From positions 1-25,324 of IMG/VR virus record IMGVR_UViG_3300042541_000238: a DNA stretch of 25,324 bases; one strand, written 5' to 3'. The notes beneath the pieces were generated by a model. The model ran no database searches and was not told where the DNA came from. It worked only from the letters and a program-made list of their open reading frames with translations. Made by a program: the position numbers and the translations under genes. Source of the stretch: a virus. Shown piece by piece: positions 1 to 6,935 of this stretch (positions are counted from its first letter, which is position 1; each line of letters starts with the position of its first letter).

Positions 1-68
1 GAAATTTAAACGCTGCGCCAGCAGCAGGCGGCGTAGACGCTAATAATCCGCTCTTGCGCGGCAAGTGA
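1..68 (+). CDS. 3' end of an upstream phage gene (partial)
   Basis: The reading frame that starts at base 3 is open and ends with TGA at 66-68, giving 21 residues that finish in NNPLLRGK. The other two forward frames have early stops. The next gene starts 9 bases after this stop in the same direction, so it is probably the previous member of the same virion-gene operon. Too little is present to name the product. A C-terminus of the form NPLL/RGK is common in phage structural proteins, which is only a weak hint. Confidence 0.6.
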   Translation, partial: NLNAAPAAGGVDANNPLLRGK

Positions 69-77
69 GAGTACAAA

Positions 78-2570
78 ATGGCTGATCTAGCATCAATTCT
101 CACTGACCCAAATTACGTTAACGCAAACGAAGCTACTAAAGCGGCTATCTTTGACAAGCTGGCCCCTCAAGACCCAAATTTTTCAAACGCAAATTCAGAG
201 ACACAAGCAGCTATTCGCAGTAAATTTGGGCTACCTGTTTTTGGAACCACAGAAGGCAACGCTGCTTTTGGCAACCCAATGGCAGAACAAAAGTATGGTG
301 GCCCGAAAGACACTAGCCGTATAGACCCATTGACCGCCATAGGCGGGGCTGGTGCGTTTGGCACTGCTATGGGTGTGGCAGCGCCTGAAATTTTGCAGGG
401 CTTGTCAACCGCAACTAGAAGTGTGCCTTATTTGGCTCCCGTCAGTACTGGGCTAGGCATCATGGCTCAAGGCGCAAGACAAACGGGTCGCCTACCCAGC
501 GCGTTTAGCGGCGGCGTTAGCGGTTTAGCCAGCGAAACAGCAGGGCAAGTTGCTGAAGGGATGGGCGCTAGTCAACCAGTGGCTGAAGTAGCAAGGTTTG
601 CTGGTGGTGCTGTAACGCCCGAACTAGCGCCGTTGGCTTTGCAGTTGGGTAGGTTTACAGTTTCTGGCGCTCCTCAACAAGCCGCCATAAGTTTTGCAAA
701 ATCAATGCTTGCCAAACTTACTGACGGGCGCTTATCGCCTGCCGAACAAAAACAACTTGCTGATATACAGTCCAGAATTATGGGTGAGCAAGACCCAGGC
801 CGAGCCATGCAAATTCTTGGCGAAGCGATGGAGTTAGGGTCTGCGGAAACAAGGGCTGCTGGTGTTGCAAGAGCGGCTGCGTTGCACTCAGACGCCGCTC
901 AAGTAGCGCAGAAAGCGCGTTTGGCAGCGGAAGCAGAACTAGCAAAAGTACCAGGGCAACAGGCCAACATTCAATCGCAGCAGGCGTACCTTAAAACACT
1001 TCAAGACCAAGCGCGGAGTGCTGGGTTAAGCACAGTCAGCACGATTGGTGAGAACCGGCCTTTAAATCTTATAGGCGAAGAATTACAAAAAGCAGCGGCT
1101 AAACGCCAAGGCGAACTAAAAACGGCTGCGTCTGCGGCGTATACCGAAACCCAAAAAGAAGTACGAGATATTGTTTCTGGCTTAGAAGCAGCAAATAATT
1201 CAGTCACTGATTTAAGTTCGTACAAAAAATTAGTAGACCGTCTAAAAGCCGAACTAAGGCCCGGTGTTCACTCTCCAGATGTGGCTAGAGGCTATCAAAA
1301 GATACTTGACCAAATTACCGTACCATCAAAAATTGGTGAGGCTCCCGTAGCGTTTCAACCTGCTGTTGGCGGTGGTGTTGTGTCTGTCAGAGGCCCGGCT
1401 AAACCACCAGAAAAACCTACCTTCCAAGCCATTGACGATGCTAGGCGTATGCTGGGAGAAGCGTTTAGGGGCGAGGCCGACGAAGGTTACAAAGCCATTG
1501 GTAACGTGGCGCAAAAAGAATTTTATGGCCTAGTGTCTCAAGTCCAGAAAGATTTTGCTGGTGACGCTCAGACTCGGCTGCTGACCCAATACGCTGATTC
1601 GCGCCCAGGCTTAGAAGTGTTTGGGTCTAAGGCCGGTACTAAATTGACCGGCCTTGACAAAGGTGCGTTGACGCAATTTGCCAGCGACCCGTCAAAAATA
1701 CCGGCTGCGTTTTTCTCAACACCAAAAATGTTTACGTCTTTGGTGGAACTGGTTGGCGACAAAGCGTTAGCAACGCAAGCCGCTCAACAATATGCGGCTA
1801 ATCAGTTGGCATCTAAGCAAACAGCCAAAGAAGTTGGCACTTGGATGACAACCAACCGTGAGTTTTTAAATGCTGTGCCAGAGGTAAAAGCATCTGTAAT
1901 TGCTTATCAAAGCACATTGCAAAACAGCGAACGGGAAATAGCCAACATAGGCGCAAAAATCAAAGGGCTAAACACACCGCTGAACGCGCTGGCGCCAGAA
2001 GCAAAAGCAGCAGCTAACAAAATGCTGACCGAAGGTCGTGCTGGTTCCGCAGCGCTTACCAAAGAAGCCGGTGCAGTGAGTAGCCAATCTGCGGCATTGG
2101 CAGATCAAATATGGGACAGCAGTTCTGCGGCGTTAAAAAATGTGCGGGACGCCGTCAATGGCGGGGACATAAACAGGTGGTCGGCTATTGCCCCCATCAT
2201 AGAGCGTTCGCCAGATGCAAAGAAAGCAGTTTTTGACGCTGTGCGCCAAGTTACCTCAGAGATGGCAACTGGGCCTGGGGCGATTAGAAAGTTCAACGAA
2301 CAGATGCGCCCTGCGCTAGAAAAATTTGGTATGCTAGGCAAAGCAGAAGCAGACTTTATATCCTCAGAGTTAGCAAAAATTAACGCTAAACCAGGGTCTG
2401 ACGTTGAGAAGTTAGGTTTGATTCGGCGTCTAATACTGCAAGGCGTAGCCGGGTACTCCAGTTCTTTGGGTGGGCGACTTGGCGCAGCAGGGTTTAGCTT
2501 TGCTGGTGACATTCCAGGGCAAAACAGCATAGCACCTAGAGCCACCAACCAAAACGCGATGACAAGATGA
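78..2570 (+). CDS. Large Ala-rich internal virion / DNA-ejection-like protein
   Basis: This 830-residue protein begins with two imperfect copies of a motif of about 21 residues (DPNYVNANEATKAAIFDKL, then DPNFSNANSETQAAIRSKF; residues about 10-51). Next comes a Gly/Ala-rich segment (about 85-200) that could insert into membranes, then long Ala/Lys/Gln/Glu helices with coiled-coil character (about 220-370 and 560-700). No lysozyme or transglycosylase catalytic motif was recognised. Large, Ala-rich helical proteins with such an N-terminal repeat, placed just before the lysis genes, fit internal virion or pilot proteins ejected with the DNA. That role is inferred from composition and position. 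A GAGAG Shine-Dalgarno-like sequence precedes the ATG. Its stop overlaps the next start by 4 bases (ATGA). A tape-measure-like role is the main alternative. Confidence 0.6.
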   Translation: MADLASILTDPNYVNANEATKAAIFDKLAPQDPNFSNANSETQAAIRSKFGLPVFGTTEGNAAFGNPMAEQKYGGPKDTSRIDPLTAIGGAGAFGTAMGVAAPEILQGLSTATRSVPYLAPVSTGLGIMAQGARQTGRLPSAFSGGVSGLASETAGQVAEGMGASQPVAEVARFAGGAVTPELAPLALQLGRFTVSGAPQQAAISFAKSMLAKLTDGRLSPAEQKQLADIQSRIMGEQDPGRAMQILGEAMELGSAETRAAGVARAAALHSDAAQVAQKARLAAEAELAKVPGQQANIQSQQAYLKTLQDQARSAGLSTVSTIGENRPLNLIGEELQKAAAKRQGELKTAASAAYTETQKEVRDIVSGLEAANNSVTDLSSYKKLVDRLKAELRPGVHSPDVARGYQKILDQITVPSKIGEAPVAFQPAVGGGVVSVRGPAKPPEKPTFQAIDDARRMLGEAFRGEADEGYKAIGNVAQKEFYGLVSQVQKDFAGDAQTRLLTQYADSRPGLEVFGSKAGTKLTGLDKGALTQFASDPSKIPAAFFSTPKMFTSLVELVGDKALATQAAQQYAANQLASKQTAKEVGTWMTTNREFLNAVPEVKASVIAYQSTLQNSEREIANIGAKIKGLNTPLNALAPEAKAAANKMLTEGRAGSAALTKEAGAVSSQSAALADQIWDSSSAALKNVRDAVNGGDINRWSAIAPIIERSPDAKKAVFDAVRQVTSEMATGPGAIRKFNEQMRPALEKFGMLGKAEADFISSELAKINAKPGSDVEKLGLIRRLILQGVAGYSSSLGGRLGAAGFSFAGDIPGQNSIAPRATNQNAMTR

Positions 2571-2809
2571 CACCCGAAGACCGCTCCCTGCTGATCTCCG
2601 ACCTGCTTGTTGCGCTTAAGAGCAGCGACACCTGCCTCGACATGGAGGAGCAGCAGTGGGTAAAGAACGCCATCAAAGCGCAGAACGACATGGAGCGGCT
2701 GCGGAAGGCCATCATTGAGAAGACACTCGCCGGTCTGATCTGGGCGGCTATTATTGGTGTGGCCTATCTGTTTGTAGATTTCTTGCGAAACCACGGGCTA
2801 AAGATATGA
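2567..2809 (+). CDS. Small single-TM phage protein, holin-like candidate
   Basis: This 80-residue protein has an N-terminal charged helical region (residues 1-50, with a heptad-like stretch around EEQQWVKNAIKAQNDMERL) and one hydrophobic segment at about 54-74 (LAGLIWAAIIGVAYLFVDFL), ending in a short basic tail. The topology fits a small inner-membrane protein. It starts inside the stop of the ejection-like gene (ATGA at 2567-2570) and ends overlapping the next start (ATGA at 2806-2809), so it is translated as part of the chain. Its place two genes before the lysis cassette suggests a holin, antiholin or membrane anchor. No family signature proves this. Confidence 0.6.
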   Translation: MTPEDRSLLISDLLVALKSSDTCLDMEEQQWVKNAIKAQNDMERLRKAIIEKTLAGLIWAAIIGVAYLFVDFLRNHGLKI

Positions 2810-3711
2810 ACTATTACCTTAATGCCTTCAATGAGATGTTGCGTAAGCGGCAGGAGAACCAGATGGGGCGAGGTGGTGGGCAAGACTTTGGTCAGGGCAG
2901 AGAGTACGCCAGCCCGTCTGGGCCTGATGCACTTGGCCTAGGCCCAGCACAAGACAGGTCAGCGTTCCGAGACACCATGCGGGAAATGCCGCCAGCGTTA
3001 GGTTTTGCGTTGGGTAGGATTCCTGGCATTGGCATGGCGTTTAGTCTAGCCAAAGTTGCTGACTACGCAATGGGGAAAGCAGCAGAGGCAAGAAACGCCC
3101 CTGCAAACCAGCAAATGTCTGAGGCTAGGCAAGCGTTTAGGACAAGTGAGATTGCAGACAGAAACTCAGCTATGCAAAATACGCCGCAGCAAGCGTTTAG
3201 ATCAAGTGAACTTTCGGGCATGAACGCGCCCATGCAAAACACCCCGCAACAAGCGTTCCAAACTGGTGAGAAATCATACGCCCCAACAGCTACAGCCCCA
3301 CAGTCCAATAACTTCCTTGCGTCTTTGTTGAGCGGTATTCTTCCCAGTTCCTCAGTGTCTTTGAATCCCGCACAAGTTGAGACTCGGGCGGCTACGTTTA
3401 ACCCGTATGCTGGAGAAAATCCAGTTCTAAGTTCAACGGGTAGTGGCTTTGCTGGCGCTGATATTGGCTTTGGCGGTGGGTTTGGCGGTGGTGTTGGAAC
3501 TGGAATCAGTGGCGGCAGTCCTGCTGATGCTGCTGATTTAGGCTACAACCAAGGCGGCATGGTCACGCCCGAACGCTTGATGGGCCGCGCTCCTGCGCCG
3601 GACGATGGCTACGGGGCGTTACAGGGCGGTGAATACGTCATCACCAAGGCGGCGGTGGAGAGGTACGGCAAGGCGATGATGGACGCTATCAATAATGGCA
3701 CTTTCCGCTAA
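2806..3711 (+). CDS. Virion-associated protein with C-terminal GEYVI motif
   Basis: This 301-residue protein has a Gly-rich, low-complexity body. Residues 109-148 hold two copies of a 20-residue repeat (beginning QAFRTSE and QAFRSSE, each ending MQNTPQ), followed by a partial third copy. Residues about 205-240 are Gly/Phe-rich. The C-terminus (about 262-301) reads GYGALQGGEYVITKAAVERY and then GKAMMDAINNGTFR. A GEYV(I/M)-K-AV-YG-A(I/L)N-G tail like this is common at the end of tape-measure and other minor virion proteins. The hydrophobic stretch near 63-90 could interact with a membrane. I infer a minor structural or ejection protein. It overlaps the upstream gene by ATGA and is followed after 2 bases by the 50-residue lysis-region gene. 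Confidence 0.55.
   Translation: MNYYLNAFNEMLRKRQENQMGRGGGQDFGQGREYASPSGPDALGLGPAQDRSAFRDTMREMPPALGFALGRIPGIGMAFSLAKVADYAMGKAAEARNAPANQQMSEARQAFRTSEIADRNSAMQNTPQQAFRSSELSGMNAPMQNTPQQAFQTGEKSYAPTATAPQSNNFLASLLSGILPSSSVSLNPAQVETRAATFNPYAGENPVLSSTGSGFAGADIGFGGGFGGGVGTGISGGSPADAADLGYNQGGMVTPERLMGRAPAPDDGYGALQGGEYVITKAAVERYGKAMMDAINNGTFR
3130..3285 (+). repeat. 60-bp in-frame tandem repeat coding for 20-residue units
   Basis: Two complete 60-base units (3130-3189 and 3190-3249) and a partial third encode the repeated peptide QAF(R/Q)(T/S)(S/G)E...MQNTPQ inside the virion protein at 2806-3711. The units differ at several bases, so the duplication is not very recent. Confidence 0.75.
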
Positions 3712-3713
3712 TC

Positions 3714-3866
3714 ATGGAATTTTTCGAGGCACTGGCAAAGGGTTGGCCCATGCTGCTGGCGCTGATTACGCTCATCATTGTGCTGGCTAAGATGGACATA
3801 AAAATCGCCGTGCTGGAAGAAAAGGTCAAAAGCCTGTTTGAGATTTTTAACCGTAAAGACAAATGA
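3714..3866 (+). CDS. Short one-TM protein of the lysis region
   Basis: This 50-residue ORF starts 2 bases after the previous stop and ends in an ATGA overlap with the next gene (3863-3866). Residues about 8-27 (KGWPMLLALITLIIVLAKMD) form one membrane segment. The rest (KIAVLEEKVKSLFEIFNRKDK) is a charged amphipathic helix with coiled-coil spacing. The size and topology (short N-terminus, one TM, charged cytoplasmic or periplasmic helix) match small holin-like or i-spanin-like proteins of lysis cassettes. The exact function is inferred. The perfect fit between neighbouring genes is the best evidence that it is real. Confidence 0.65.
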   Translation: MEFFEALAKGWPMLLALITLIIVLAKMDIKIAVLEEKVKSLFEIFNRKDK

Positions 3867-4318
3867 TAGATGTGACCAAGGCCATCGGAGCCGTCGCAGC
3901 CAGCATTGCAGCCATTGGTGGCGGTTACACGCTTGCCGATAAGTTTGGTTGGTTTGACCGGGCTATTCTGGAGTGGTCGCCAGAGCATTTTAAAATCACA
4001 GCAGCGGCTGGACAGGCCATCAACGTCACAGTAGCCCGAATCAAAAAGCGTGATGACTGCTCTGTTGAAAGTTTTACCCCAAGCATCCGTGACGCATCGG
4101 GCATGGTGCATGAGGCAACAACAACAGCAAGCAAGTTCAGCGGCCCCGCAGGGCCACAGATTGATACTTTTTCGTACCAATTGACAATGGTGAGAAAAGA
4201 AAAGATTGCACCCGGCACAGCCACGCTACTAGCAACCATCAAATACAAATGCCCCGAAGGTGAGCGTGTCGTGCAGTACCCTCGCCATGCAAATTTGTCA
4301 TTTTTATTGGAGAAATAA
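3863..4318 (+). CDS. Membrane-anchored or exported protein, lysis region, unknown
   Basis: This 151-residue protein has a hydrophobic N-terminus (residues 5-23, AIGAVAASIAAIGGGYTL) that looks like a signal anchor. A probably beta-rich domain follows with two cysteines (C66 and C130) that could form a disulphide if it faces the periplasm. No lipobox is seen, so it is not a classical Rz1-type o-spanin. It starts within the stop of the 50-residue gene and its last base is the first base of the holin start (TAATG at 4316-4320). Its position between membrane proteins and the holin suggests a lysis accessory or envelope-acting protein. I do not recognise the family. Confidence 0.6.
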   Translation: MIDVTKAIGAVAASIAAIGGGYTLADKFGWFDRAILEWSPEHFKITAAAGQAINVTVARIKKRDDCSVESFTPSIRDASGMVHEATTTASKFSGPAGPQIDTFSYQLTMVRKEKIAPGTATLLATIKYKCPEGERVVQYPRHANLSFLLEK

Positions 4319-4803
4319 TGGACTGGCTTAAACAAATTGCACCTACGATTGCCACTGCTCTTGGTGGCCCCTTGGCTGGCATGGCAGTATCAGCTATTAG
4401 CAAAGCGATTGGCGTTGACCCCGAGAAGGTGGGCGACCTAATCAGCAGCAACAAATTAAGCGCAGAGCAGATTGCTCAAGTGAAATTAGCCGAGATTGAA
4501 CTGCAAAAGCAGGCGCAAGAACTTGGCCTTAATTTTGAAAAGCTGGAAGTTGAAGATCGCAAGAGCGCCAGGGATATGCAGTCAGTCACTAGGTCAGTGA
4601 TGCCGCCAATACTGGCTGCTGCTGTAACTATTGGATTTTTTACCATCATGATTATGATGTTTTTCAACAAGATCGACTCTAGCAACCCGGCTATCTTGAT
4701 GATGCTGGGCAGTTTAGGCACAGCCTGGACGGGCATCATTGCTTATTATTTTGGCAGCAGCGCTGGGAGCCAAGCCAAAACTGATTTGCTGAGTAAAAAA
4801 TGA
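4318..4803 (+). CDS. Three-TM phage holin
   Basis: This 161-residue protein has a hydrophobic region at about 8-30 (IATALGGPLAGMAVSAISKAI), a long amphipathic middle (about 38-95), then two strong membrane segments at about 96-117 (PPILAAAVTIGFFTIMIMMFF) and about 126-148 (ILMMLGSLGTAWTGIIAYYFG), followed by a polar tail with SSAGSQAKTDLL. This arrangement and the conserved GSLGTAWTGIIAYYFGSS-type end match the 3TM holin family also known from gene transfer agents (GTA_holin_3TM). Holins open the inner membrane so the endolysin reaches the cell wall. It overlaps the endolysin start by ATGA (4800-4803), the usual holin-endolysin order. Confidence 0.85.
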   Translation: MDWLKQIAPTIATALGGPLAGMAVSAISKAIGVDPEKVGDLISSNKLSAEQIAQVKLAEIELQKQAQELGLNFEKLEVEDRKSARDMQSVTRSVMPPILAAAVTIGFFTIMIMMFFNKIDSSNPAILMMLGSLGTAWTGIIAYYFGSSAGSQAKTDLLSKK

Positions 4804-5222
4804 CGCCTCACTTTAGCCTTGCCGAGTTGACGATGACAAGCCATCGGCAGTTTGACAACACCCCCAATGCTGCTGAGTTGGCAAACCTGACCCGACTAGC
4901 ACAGTTTCTGGAGTTGGTAAAAGCCAAGCTGGATGGCAAGCCAATCATGGTGAACTCGGCCTTTCGGTCTAAGGCCGTCAATGACTCAGTGGGCAGTAAA
5001 GACACTTCTCAGCACCGGCTAGGCTGCGCTGCTGACATTCGTGTACCCGGCATGACGCCTGACCAAGTTGTACGCGCTATCATGAGCCACGGGCTGTACT
5101 TTGACCAGATCATCAGAGAGTTTGACGCCTGGACGCACATCAGTATCCCAAACACAGCAGCCTTGCTACCCCGGCGTCAGGCGCTCATCATTGACAAGCT
5201 AGGAACTAGACCCTTTGTTTAG
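4800..5222 (+). CDS. Endolysin, M15-type zinc peptidase
   Basis: This 140-residue protein carries the M15 D-Ala-D-Ala peptidase pattern: SxHxxGxAxD at residues 70-79 (SQHRLGCAAD, zinc ligands H72 and D79) and the third ligand in WTHISI (H113). E107 shortly before it is the likely catalytic base. The N-terminal HFSLAELT and the SAFRS segment (53-57) are also typical of the Peptidase_M15_3 group. Such enzymes cleave peptide cross-links in peptidoglycan. No signal peptide is present, so release through the holin encoded immediately upstream is expected. The 3' end overlaps the leftward gene at 5199-5363 by 24 bases in convergent orientation. Confidence 0.9.
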   Translation: MTPHFSLAELTMTSHRQFDNTPNAAELANLTRLAQFLELVKAKLDGKPIMVNSAFRSKAVNDSVGSKDTSQHRLGCAADIRVPGMTPDQVVRAIMSHGLYFDQIIREFDAWTHISIPNTAALLPRRQALIIDKLGTRPFV

Positions 5223-5363
5223 TACCCGGTACGCCTCAATCGCATCCCGCAAGTCACCCCGCAATTGCTCTAGCTGGTCTTGCTGCTGCTGGAGCCGCAG
5301 GTAGGCTTCAAGCGCAAACTTGTCCAGAGTCGCCCTATCCCACGTGTTAAATGTAGGCGTCAT
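5199..5363 (-). CDS. Small coiled-coil protein, distal gene of leftward operon
   Basis: This 54-residue protein (MTPTFNTWDRATLDKFALEA...) is mostly helical: residues about 10-50 (RATLDKFALEAYLRLQQQQ, then DQLEQLRGDLRDAIEAYRVL) have heptad-like leucines and many glutamines. A longer frame would start at 5435, but the ATG at 5363-5361 overlaps the upstream TGA as ATGA, which decides the start by translational coupling. It is the last gene of the leftward operon and its end lies inside the endolysin gene on the other strand. The function is unknown. It could partner the HTH protein encoded next to it. Confidence 0.6.
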   Translation of the reverse strand: MTPTFNTWDRATLDKFALEAYLRLQQQQDQLEQLRGDLRDAIEAYRVLNKGSSS

Positions 5364-5572
5364 GGGTGTGGGCAATCTTCTGGGACAAAGGCTAGGCAAT
5401 GGACGCCAGCATATTTGCTTCTCGACTTCTCCCACCTGTCGATATAGGTGTCAGGCATCAGCGACAAGGAACGACTGATTGCTGATGGCTCTGCGCCCAA
5501 CATCAGCGCCAGTTGCTTGGCAGTCAGGCCATCAGGCGATTGGGCCAAGGCGTCCCGGATTTGTTTAGACAT
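5360..5572 (-). CDS. Small winged-HTH-like DNA-binding protein
   Basis: This 70-residue protein has a helix-turn-helix pattern at about residues 14-40 (DGLTAKQLALMLGAEPSAIS, then RSLSLMPD), followed by a possible wing (YIDRWEKSRSKYAGVHCLAF). This is the layout of MarR/LexA-N-like winged helices, so a role as a small transcriptional regulator is reasonable but not proven. The start is taken as ATG 5572, which forms TAATG with the stop of the 31-residue gene upstream. A GTG two codons earlier (5578) has a GAGGA six bases before it and is an alternative. It may regulate this operon or host genes. Confidence 0.65.
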   Translation of the reverse strand: MSKQIRDALAQSPDGLTAKQLALMLGAEPSAISRSLSLMPDTYIDRWEKSRSKYAGVHCLAFVPEDCPHP

Positions 5573-5667
5573 TACCACGGCGCATCCTCGTAGTTTTCTG
5601 GGTTGAATGGGATGGGTTTGGCTGGCAGCGGCTTGGGCAACTCGGTGGGGAAGGGCCAGTTATCCAT
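5572..5667 (-). CDS. 31-residue proline-rich peptide gene
   Basis: This is a short leftward ORF (MDNWPFPTELPKPLPAKPIP... ending ENYEDAPW). It has a good Shine-Dalgarno (GAAGGAGCGCA before the ATG), its start lies 8 bases inside the upstream gene, and its stop overlaps the next start (TAATG). Seven of its residues are proline, with acidic and aromatic residues at the C-terminus. The two-sided coupling and strong ribosome site support translation. The function is unknown. A disordered proline-rich peptide of this type could bind a host protein. Confidence 0.6.
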   Translation of the reverse strand: MDNWPFPTELPKPLPAKPIPFNPENYEDAPW

Positions 5668-6211
5668 TGCGCTCCTTCAGCAGTTGCTGCGCCCACAGTG
5701 CGCCACCACCAAAAGTCCCATCTGTCCAGACTGCGGTCTGCTTATCCTCATCAGTCAGACCCTGCCACGGGCGCTGTGCAGCAAAGTGGTCAGCAAGTTT
5801 CCTTGCCTTGTGCTTGTCGATGCCTTCTCGGACTAGGGTAGCCACTATCATGTCACGCCACGGGGTTGGCTCTGGCTGTGCTGCGGGTGGGGTGGTGTAG
5901 AGCATTGATTTCAACCAACGAATCTCGATCTCAAACGCCTTGGCTTCGCAGTGTCGAGCACACGGCGCGGGGTGGGTGCCTGCGGCTTGTAAGGCTCGGC
6001 GGTCTGGCTCCTGCTCTGGCTGTGCTACTGGCAATGCCTTCGTGCCACCGCAGTCTTTGTAATGACACGCATCCCCGTCTTGGCACGGGCAGCGAGGGTC
6101 TTTTCCTATGCATGGCTTGGCGTAGACCTGCGTGTCATCGTCCTCGTCCCGCGCTGCTCGGCGCTTGGCCTCTGCCTCAATTCGTCGAAACTCATCGTCC
6201 TCGGAGTTCAT
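5660..6211 (-). CDS. Cys-rich, charged phage protein of unknown function
   Basis: This 183-residue protein starts at ATG 6211, which overlaps the upstream stop as ATGA; a start at 6223 is possible but less likely. The N-terminus is highly charged (residues 1-28). A cysteine cluster follows (C34, C41, C43, C49, H50, C54), then a second C/H group (H80, C84, H87, C88), both suitable for metal binding. Residues 118-183 (PWRDMIVATLVREGIDKHKA, GLTDEDKQTAVW) look like a short helical domain seen in small phage proteins of unknown function. No enzyme motif was recognised. It could be a zinc-ribbon adaptor; that is inference. Confidence 0.6.
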   Translation of the reverse strand: MNSEDDEFRRIEAEAKRRAARDEDDDTQVYAKPCIGKDPRCPCQDGDACHYKDCGGTKALPVAQPEQEPDRRALQAAGTHPAPCARHCEAKAFEIEIRWLKSMLYTTPPAAQPEPTPWRDMIVATLVREGIDKHKARKLADHFAAQRPWQGLTDEDKQTAVWTDGTFGGGALWAQQLLKERNG

Positions 6212-6330
6212 AGCATCCCCCACAAAAATCCAGCCAAGCCAGCAATACCTGTCACGGCAAACAGCACCAGGATTACCGTAGCAATCAGGTGCATCCAGTT
6301 GGCGAGTTCATAGTCATCGTTGTCATTCAT
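6208..6330 (-). CDS. Small one-TM membrane protein
   Basis: This 40-residue protein has an acidic N-terminus (MNDNDDYELANW) and one long hydrophobic helix at about 13-38 (MHLIATVILVLFAVTGIAGL, then AGFLWGM). The start at 6330 lies in an ATGAATGA overlap with the upstream stop, and its own stop overlaps the next start (ATGA). It is expected in the inner membrane, acidic end probably in the cytoplasm or periplasm depending on insertion. The function is unknown. Small phage membrane peptides can act in superinfection exclusion or as lysis modulators. Confidence 0.6.
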   Translation of the reverse strand: MNDNDDYELANWMHLIATVILVLFAVTGIAGLAGFLWGML

Positions 6331-6544
6331 AGTGACCACCATACGCCAGGGTATGCCTAGGCCACAAGAACGCGCTGCTCTCAACAGCACCAGCGTCTTG
6401 CAGCTCCTCCACCGTCCACGGCTTTAATGGCGTTAGCCGTGTATGCCCCGGCGTCACAAACACTGGCATGGTGTAGTGAGGCAGTAATTTGATGCCGTTC
6501 AAGATGTAAACCGTATGCTCTGTCAATTCCAATCTATCACTCAT
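6323..6544 (-). CDS. Hypothetical phage protein (73 aa)
   Basis: The frame is open further upstream (to 6634), but ATG 6544 forms an ATGA overlap with the upstream gene and gives the natural product MSDRLELTEHTVYILNGIKL... of 73 residues. The sequence alternates hydrophobic and polar residues (VYILNGIKLLPHYTMPVFVT) and probably folds as a small beta structure. The C-terminal half has PLKPWTVEELQDAGAVES. No family was recognised. It overlaps the 40-residue membrane gene by 8 bases. Confidence 0.55.
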   Translation of the reverse strand: MSDRLELTEHTVYILNGIKLLPHYTMPVFVTPGHTRLTPLKPWTVEELQDAGAVESSAFLWPRHTLAYGGHYE

Positions 6545-6750
6545 AGCGTTACCTTTCGAGTTTTGAAACCACGGTGAGTAAAGCACTGCACCGACCCGTC
6601 TGCCAGCATCTTCCAGCCAGCGTTCTCGCCGCACATTTTCTGAATCTTCTCCTCAACCGTATCAACCCGCGCCTCGTCTTCGGACGGGCCGTCAAGCAAG
6701 TAGGCCGTGGACATGACTAGGGCGATCAACCCCGCCGCCAGCCAGTTCAT
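6541..6750 (-). CDS. Small exported or membrane-anchored Cys-pair protein
   Basis: This 69-residue protein begins with a hydrophobic segment (MNWLAAGLIALVMSTAYLLDG, about 1-20) that looks like an uncleaved signal anchor. A charged helix (22-38) follows, and then a small domain with C40 and C56 (KMCGENAGWKMLADGSVQCF) that could make one disulphide in the periplasm. The start at 6750 overlaps the upstream stop as ATGA and has GGGAAGAA before it. Its own stop overlaps the next start by ATGA. An envelope-located function is inferred and its nature is unknown. Confidence 0.6.
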   Translation of the reverse strand: MNWLAAGLIALVMSTAYLLDGPSEDEARVDTVEEKIQKMCGENAGWKMLADGSVQCFTHRGFKTRKVTL

Positions 6751-6935
6751 GGTTTCTTCCCAAACTTCAGAATCTCCAGCCGTTCTCGGTTGGAACGTAG
6801 GGTGCAATAGCGTTGGTGGATACGCTCCAGCATGGTCACTCTACGGTGTTGGGTCTGCTCTTCATCCAGCAACGCCAGCAGGTCGGACTCACTGTAGTTG
6901 GGCAGGTCAGTTTGAAATTTTCGCCAAGTTATCAA
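6747..6935 (-). CDS. Small charged helical protein (62 aa), TTG start likely
   Basis: The first ATG in this frame is deep in the ORF. A TTG at 6935 has GGAG seven bases before it, which gives 62 residues beginning (M)ITWRKFQTDLPNYSESDLLA. The protein is charged and helical, with ALLDEEQTQHRRVTMLERI followed by a basic part. The 5' end overlaps the upstream 54-residue gene by 29 bases, and the stop overlaps the next gene by ATGA. The start assignment is less certain than the frame. The function is unknown; a small helical nucleic-acid- or protein-binding factor is possible. Confidence 0.5.
   Translation of the reverse strand: MITWRKFQTDLPNYSESDLLALLDEEQTQHRRVTMLERIHQRYCTLRSNRERLEILKFGKKP

Noticed and set aside
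2105-2794. Leftward 229-codon open frame across the ejection-like gene end
   Set aside because: It spans two coupled rightward genes and has no domain or ribosome site.
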